Part shown: in pieces, positions 61,116-64,000 of the stretch
Layout of the letters: the number at the start of each line of letters is the position of its first letter
How positions within the stretch are numbered: the first letter of the stretch is position 1
From: Halobaculum sp. MBLA0143
GTDB taxonomy: Archaea; Halobacteriota; Halobacteria; Halobacteriales; Haloferacaceae
Assembly: GCF_041361465.1 (NCBI RefSeq)
Contig: NZ_JBGKAC010000001.1
Coordinates: 1,922,001-1,986,000, forward strand
DNA: 64,000 nt
Reading direction: 5' to 3'
The notes under the pieces: generated by a model
Seen by the model: only the letters and a program-made list of their open reading frames with translations
Told to the model about the DNA's origin: nothing
The model's database searches: none
Position numbers and translations under genes: made by a program

Positions 61116-61277
61116 ACGACGCTCGTGGGGCGGCAGCCTCCGGGAGTCACGCGAGCGACCGCAGGGAGCGAGTGTGACTACGTCACGTCCGTGAGGACGG
61201 ACGAGCAAAGCGAGTGCGGACGAACGGGTGTGACGGGAGTCGGAAGGTACTTCCCCGTGCCCCGGCCACTCGGAGAC

Positions 61278-61451
61278 ATGACCGAGTTCACTGTGAGCGG
61301 TCGGTTCGAGACCCGCGAGGGGGCACAGTCGTTCACCCGGAGCGTGGACGCGCCCAACGAGAACGTCGCCCGCGAGCGGACGTTCTCGAAGTTCGGCGCC
61401 GAACACCGACTCGACCGCAATCAGGTCGAGATCGAGGAGGTGTCGGCATGA
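61278..61451 (+). CDS. rplX: 50S ribosomal protein eL20 (LX)
   Basis: 57 residues starting TEFTVSGRFETREGAQSF, with ARERTFSKFGAEHRLDRNQVEIEEV, the archaeal L18a/LX form. ATG at 61278 chosen on family start; overlaps prefoldin alpha by four bases. The 162-bp gap before it holds an inverted repeat (61186-61203) and nothing recognisable as a gene. Confidence 0.95.
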   Translation: MTEFTVSGRFETREGAQSFTRSVDAPNENVARERTFSKFGAEHRLDRNQVEIEEVSA

Positions 61452-61924
61452 GCCTCGGTGGTGGCGGTGGTGGCGGCGGCCAGCAGCAACTCCAGCAGAT
61501 CAGCCAGGAGCTGGAGGCCATCGAGGCAGAGATCGACGAGTTGGACGAAGAGATCGGTGACCTCCGTCAGGAACAGTCGGAGATCGACGAGGCGGTGTCG
61601 GCCATCGAGACGCTGGAGTCCGGCGCGACGGTCCAGGTCCCGCTGGGCGGCGGCGCCTACCTCCGCGCGGAGGTCCAGGACATCGACGAAGTGATCGTCT
61701 CGCTCGGCGGCGGCTACGCGGCCGAGCAGGAGCAGGACGACGCCGTCGACGCGTTAGAGCGAAAGCGCGACACCATCGACGACCAGATCGACGAGCTCCG
61801 GTCGGAGAAGGCGGAGTTGGAGTCGGAGTCCGACCAGCTGGAGCAGCGCGCCCAGCAGATGCAACAACAGATGCAGCAACAGCAGATGCAGCAGATGCAG
61901 CAGATGGAAGACGACGGCGAGTAA
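61448..61924 (+). CDS. pfdA: prefoldin subunit alpha
   Basis: 158 residues: Gly-rich start, long coiled coil (LQQISQELEAIEAEIDELDEEI), the conserved beta hairpin VQVPLGGGAYLRAEV and IVSLGGGYAAEQ, then a second coiled coil ending in a Gln/Met-rich tail. Chaperone that hands unfolded proteins to the thermosome. Translationally coupled to rplX; ftsY follows after three bases. Confidence 0.96.
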   Translation: MSLGGGGGGGGQQQLQQISQELEAIEAEIDELDEEIGDLRQEQSEIDEAVSAIETLESGATVQVPLGGGAYLRAEVQDIDEVIVSLGGGYAAEQEQDDAVDALERKRDTIDDQIDELRSEKAELESESDQLEQRAQQMQQQMQQQQMQQMQQMEDDGE

Positions 61925-61927
61925 CCC

Positions 61928-63010
61928 ATGTTCGACGGGCTCAAGGACAAGCTCTCCTCGTTCCGTGAGGACGCGACCGAGGAGGTCGAGGAGAAGGCCG
62001 CCGAGGTGGAGGCGGAGGCGGAAGCCGAAGCCGAGGCGGAAGCCGAGACCACGGAGGAGCCGACGACAGAGGAGTCCGCCGAGCCCGACGACGGCGACGA
62101 CAGCGACGACGACGGACCGGGGCGACTGAAGCGTGCCGCCGCGTTCGCCACCGGGCGGGTTATTATCGAGGAGGGTGACTTAGAGGACCAGCTGTGGGAC
62201 CTGGAGATGGCCCTGTTGGACTCCGACGTGGAGATGAGTGTCGCCGAGGAAATGTTGGAGTCGATCAGAGAGAGTCTGATCGGCGAGACCCGCGCACAGG
62301 TGGAGACGACCGAGGAGCTCGTGACGGAGGCGCTCCACGACGCCCTGTTGGACGTGATTGCGGTCGGACAGTTCGACTTCGAGCGCCGGGTTCGAGAGGC
62401 GGACAAGCCGGTCACCATCGTGTTCACCGGCATCAACGGGGTCGGGAAGACGACGACCATCGCCAAGCTGTCGCGGTACTTCGAGGAACGCGGGCTGTCG
62501 ACGGTGATGGCCAACGGTGACACCTACCGTGCCGGCGCCAACGAGCAGATCACGGAACACGCGGAGACGCTGGGGACGGAGATCATCACCCACGAGCAGG
62601 GCGGTGACCCGGCGGCCGTGATCTACGACGCCGTGGAGTACGCCGAGGCGAACGACGTGGACGTAGTCTTGGGCGACACCGCCGGGCGGCTCCACACCTC
62701 CGAGGACCTGATGGAGCAGTTGTCGAAGATCGACCGGGTCGTCGGCCCGGACATGACGTTGTTCGTCGACGAGGCGGTCGCCGGCCAGGACGCCGTCGAG
62801 CGTGCTCGAGAGTTCGACGACGCGGCGGCGATCGACGGCGCGGTTCTGACGAAGGCGGACGCCGACTCCTCGGGCGGCGCCGCCATCTCCGTCGCGTACG
62901 TCACCGGGAAGCCGATCCTGTTCCTCGGTGTCGGTCAGGGGTACGACGATCTAGAGCGGTTCGAACCGGAGGAGCTCGTCGACGCGCTGCTGGGAGACGG
63001 AGAGGACTGA
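61928..63010 (+). CDS. ftsY: signal recognition particle receptor FtsY
   Basis: 360 residues. An acidic Glu/Ala-rich A domain (about 15-60), N domain, and the GTPase G domain: G1 GINGVGKTTTIAKL, DTYRAGANEQ, G3 LGDTAGRLHTSEDLMEQL, G4 TKADADSSGGA, and closing GVGQGYDDLERFEP. Docks SRP-ribosome complexes at the membrane. The rplX-pfdA-ftsY order is conserved in archaea. Confidence 0.98.
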   Translation: MFDGLKDKLSSFREDATEEVEEKAAEVEAEAEAEAEAEAETTEEPTTEESAEPDDGDDSDDDGPGRLKRAAAFATGRVIIEEGDLEDQLWDLEMALLDSDVEMSVAEEMLESIRESLIGETRAQVETTEELVTEALHDALLDVIAVGQFDFERRVREADKPVTIVFTGINGVGKTTTIAKLSRYFEERGLSTVMANGDTYRAGANEQITEHAETLGTEIITHEQGGDPAAVIYDAVEYAEANDVDVVLGDTAGRLHTSEDLMEQLSKIDRVVGPDMTLFVDEAVAGQDAVERAREFDDAAAIDGAVLTKADADSSGGAAISVAYVTGKPILFLGVGQGYDDLERFEPEELVDALLGDGED

Positions 63011-63071
63011 CACACACGAGCGCCGAGGCGGAACCGACACCGACACCTTCTCGCGGGCCCGACGGCCGGGC

Positions 63072-64000
63072 GTGACAGTCGTCGCACAGACGCCGGTCGA
63101 CGCGCTCGTGGCCGCGGCAATCGCCGCCGTCCGGACCCTCGCGGCCGTCGACTACGCGACCGTGCTGCCGCGGGCTGGCGAACGGGTCGTCCGGATCTCC
63201 GTCCTGATCTCCGTCGGGGTGTTCCTGGCCAACCTCGCCGTCTCCTTCGGCGCGGTCGAACGGATCGCCGGCGTGTCGCGGTTCCTCACCGGTCCCGCGA
63301 ACCTCCCGGACGAGGTAGGGACGGCGATCCTGACCACGGCGGCGTCGACGACGGCCGGCTACGGTATGCTGGCGGACTTCCGGGAGTCCGGCCGGCTGTC
63401 CGACCGCGCGACGCTCGTGGCCGTGACGATCAACACGTTCTTCGGGTTCACACAGCACATTTTCACCTTCTACGCACCGGTGATTGTCCCGATCCTCGGT
63501 CGGGAGACCGGACTCCTGTACGTCGGCACCCGCGGCGCGATCGCGCTGGGGATCACCCTCACGGGCGTCGTCGCCGGCGCGGTGCTCCTGACCGACCGGG
63601 ACGTAGACGAGACGGTGACGGTAGAGACGGACGCGACCGAGACCGCGGCAGACGGGGGCAGCGAGGGGGGACCGCGGGCGGCCGTCGCGGAGGCGTGGTC
63701 GTCGACGGCCGGGAAGCTCCGCAGCATCGTCCCACGGCTAGCGGCCGTCTACCTCCTCGTGTCCGTGCTCGCGGCCGCGGAGGCGTTCCGGTCGCTGTCG
63801 GCCGCCGCCGGGCCGTTGGCGGAGGTCGCCGGACTCCCGGCCGCGGCCGTCCCCGTGATCGTCGTGTTCGCGTTCGACACCACCGCCGGCGCCGCGACGG
63901 TCGCCCCGCTGATCGGCGGGACGCTGACGGTCGACCAGGCCGTCGTGACGATGTTGCTCGGCGGGATCGTCACGTTCGCCGTGTCGACGTTCAAGCGGTC
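63072..64000 (+). CDS. nucleoside-recognition (Gate) domain membrane protein, partial
   Basis: Open from GTG 63072 to the right edge, about 309 residues. Several membrane helices: ISVLISVGVFLANLAVSFGAVERIAG, LVAVTINTFFGFTQHIFTFYAPVIVPILG, GAIALGITLTGVVAGAVLL, AAVYLLVSVLAAAEAF and AAVPVIVVFAFDTTAGAATVAPLIGG. The STTAGYGML and FDTTAGAATVAPL segments fit Gate-domain proteins of unknown transport role. C-terminus missing because of the window edge. Confidence 0.78.
   Translation, partial: MTVVAQTPVDALVAAAIAAVRTLAAVDYATVLPRAGERVVRISVLISVGVFLANLAVSFGAVERIAGVSRFLTGPANLPDEVGTAILTTAASTTAGYGMLADFRESGRLSDRATLVAVTINTFFGFTQHIFTFYAPVIVPILGRETGLLYVGTRGAIALGITLTGVVAGAVLLTDRDVDETVTVETDATETAADGGSEGGPRAAVAEAWSSTAGKLRSIVPRLAAVYLLVSVLAAAEAFRSLSAAAGPLAEVAGLPAAAVPVIVVFAFDTTAGAATVAPLIGGTLTVDQAVVTMLLGGIVTFAVSTFKR

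Noticed and set aside
61186-61203. Inverted repeat cgtccgt/acggacg as a terminator
   Set aside because: No T-run follows, and similar GC-rich palindromes are common in this genome.

Overview
The window is a chromosomal segment of a halophilic archaeon (class Halobacteria). Evidence: high GC, Asp/Glu-rich proteins, TATA-like boxes 25-30 bases before start codons (leaderless-type promoters), the archaeal operon tRNA-Ser / uS13 / uS4 / uS11 / RpoD / tRNA-Leu / eL18 / uL13 / uS9 / RpoN / RpoK / enolase / uS2, the rplX / prefoldin-alpha / ftsY group, and an archaeal DUF790 (Bax1-type) gene. Genus cannot be fixed by eye; no IS element, CRISPR array or replication origin was seen.

Layout. 1-7.6 kb: partial HAMP-type membrane gene, a beta-oxidation pair (enoyl-CoA hydratase, 3-hydroxyacyl-CoA dehydrogenase), pyruvate kinase, DUF790/Bax1, a coiled-coil small protein, a cysteine-synthase-family enzyme, a cupin. 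7.6-14.5 kb: three minus-strand accessory genes around isocitrate dehydrogenase: a CHAT caspase-like protease, a membrane-anchored STAND-type NTPase with AT-rich C-terminal TPRs, and a membrane protein with a small beta-barrel-like tail. 14.6-32.4 kb: isoaspartyl peptidase, tRNA-Glu, a CUT1 sugar ABC importer, a degenerate tyrosine-recombinase domain fused to a CheF-like domain, a five-gene peptide-type ABC importer, an Ig-like protein, a winged-helix regulator, and a sugar/polyol catabolic pair. 32.6-39.0 kb: the translation/transcription operon, with a duplicated 3' fragment beside tRNA-Leu.

39.1-44.0 kb: a GAF-GAF histidine kinase, then a cassette flanked by an 84-bp direct repeat equal to the 3' end of an Lrp/AsnC gene. 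The cassette encodes a Tat-exported precursor with a C-terminal eight-cysteine segment (halocin-C8-like layout) and a divergent ABC transporter. 44.1-56.4 kb is mostly housekeeping: NAD kinase, zinc ribbon protein, ornithine-cyclodeaminase family enzyme, CBS protein, GatB, potassium channel, a DUF1611/enolase-superfamily pair, esterase, CoA pyrophosphatase, ABC-2 exporter. 56.6-60.0 kb carries a second candidate peptide system: a 45-residue ORF with its own promoter and a terminator-like hairpin, then an all-helical DUF6895-like protein overlapping an ABC-2 ATPase and permease. The window closes with a TIM-barrel-like protein preceded by a 13-codon leaderless ORF, rplX/pfdA/ftsY and a partial nucleoside-recognition membrane protein.

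The two most interesting regions are the repeat-flanked cysteine-rich-peptide/ABC cassette (40.8-43.6 kb) and the mini-peptide/DUF6895-like/ABC locus (56.6-60.0 kb); next are the integrase-CheF fusion and the CHAT/STAND neighbourhood.
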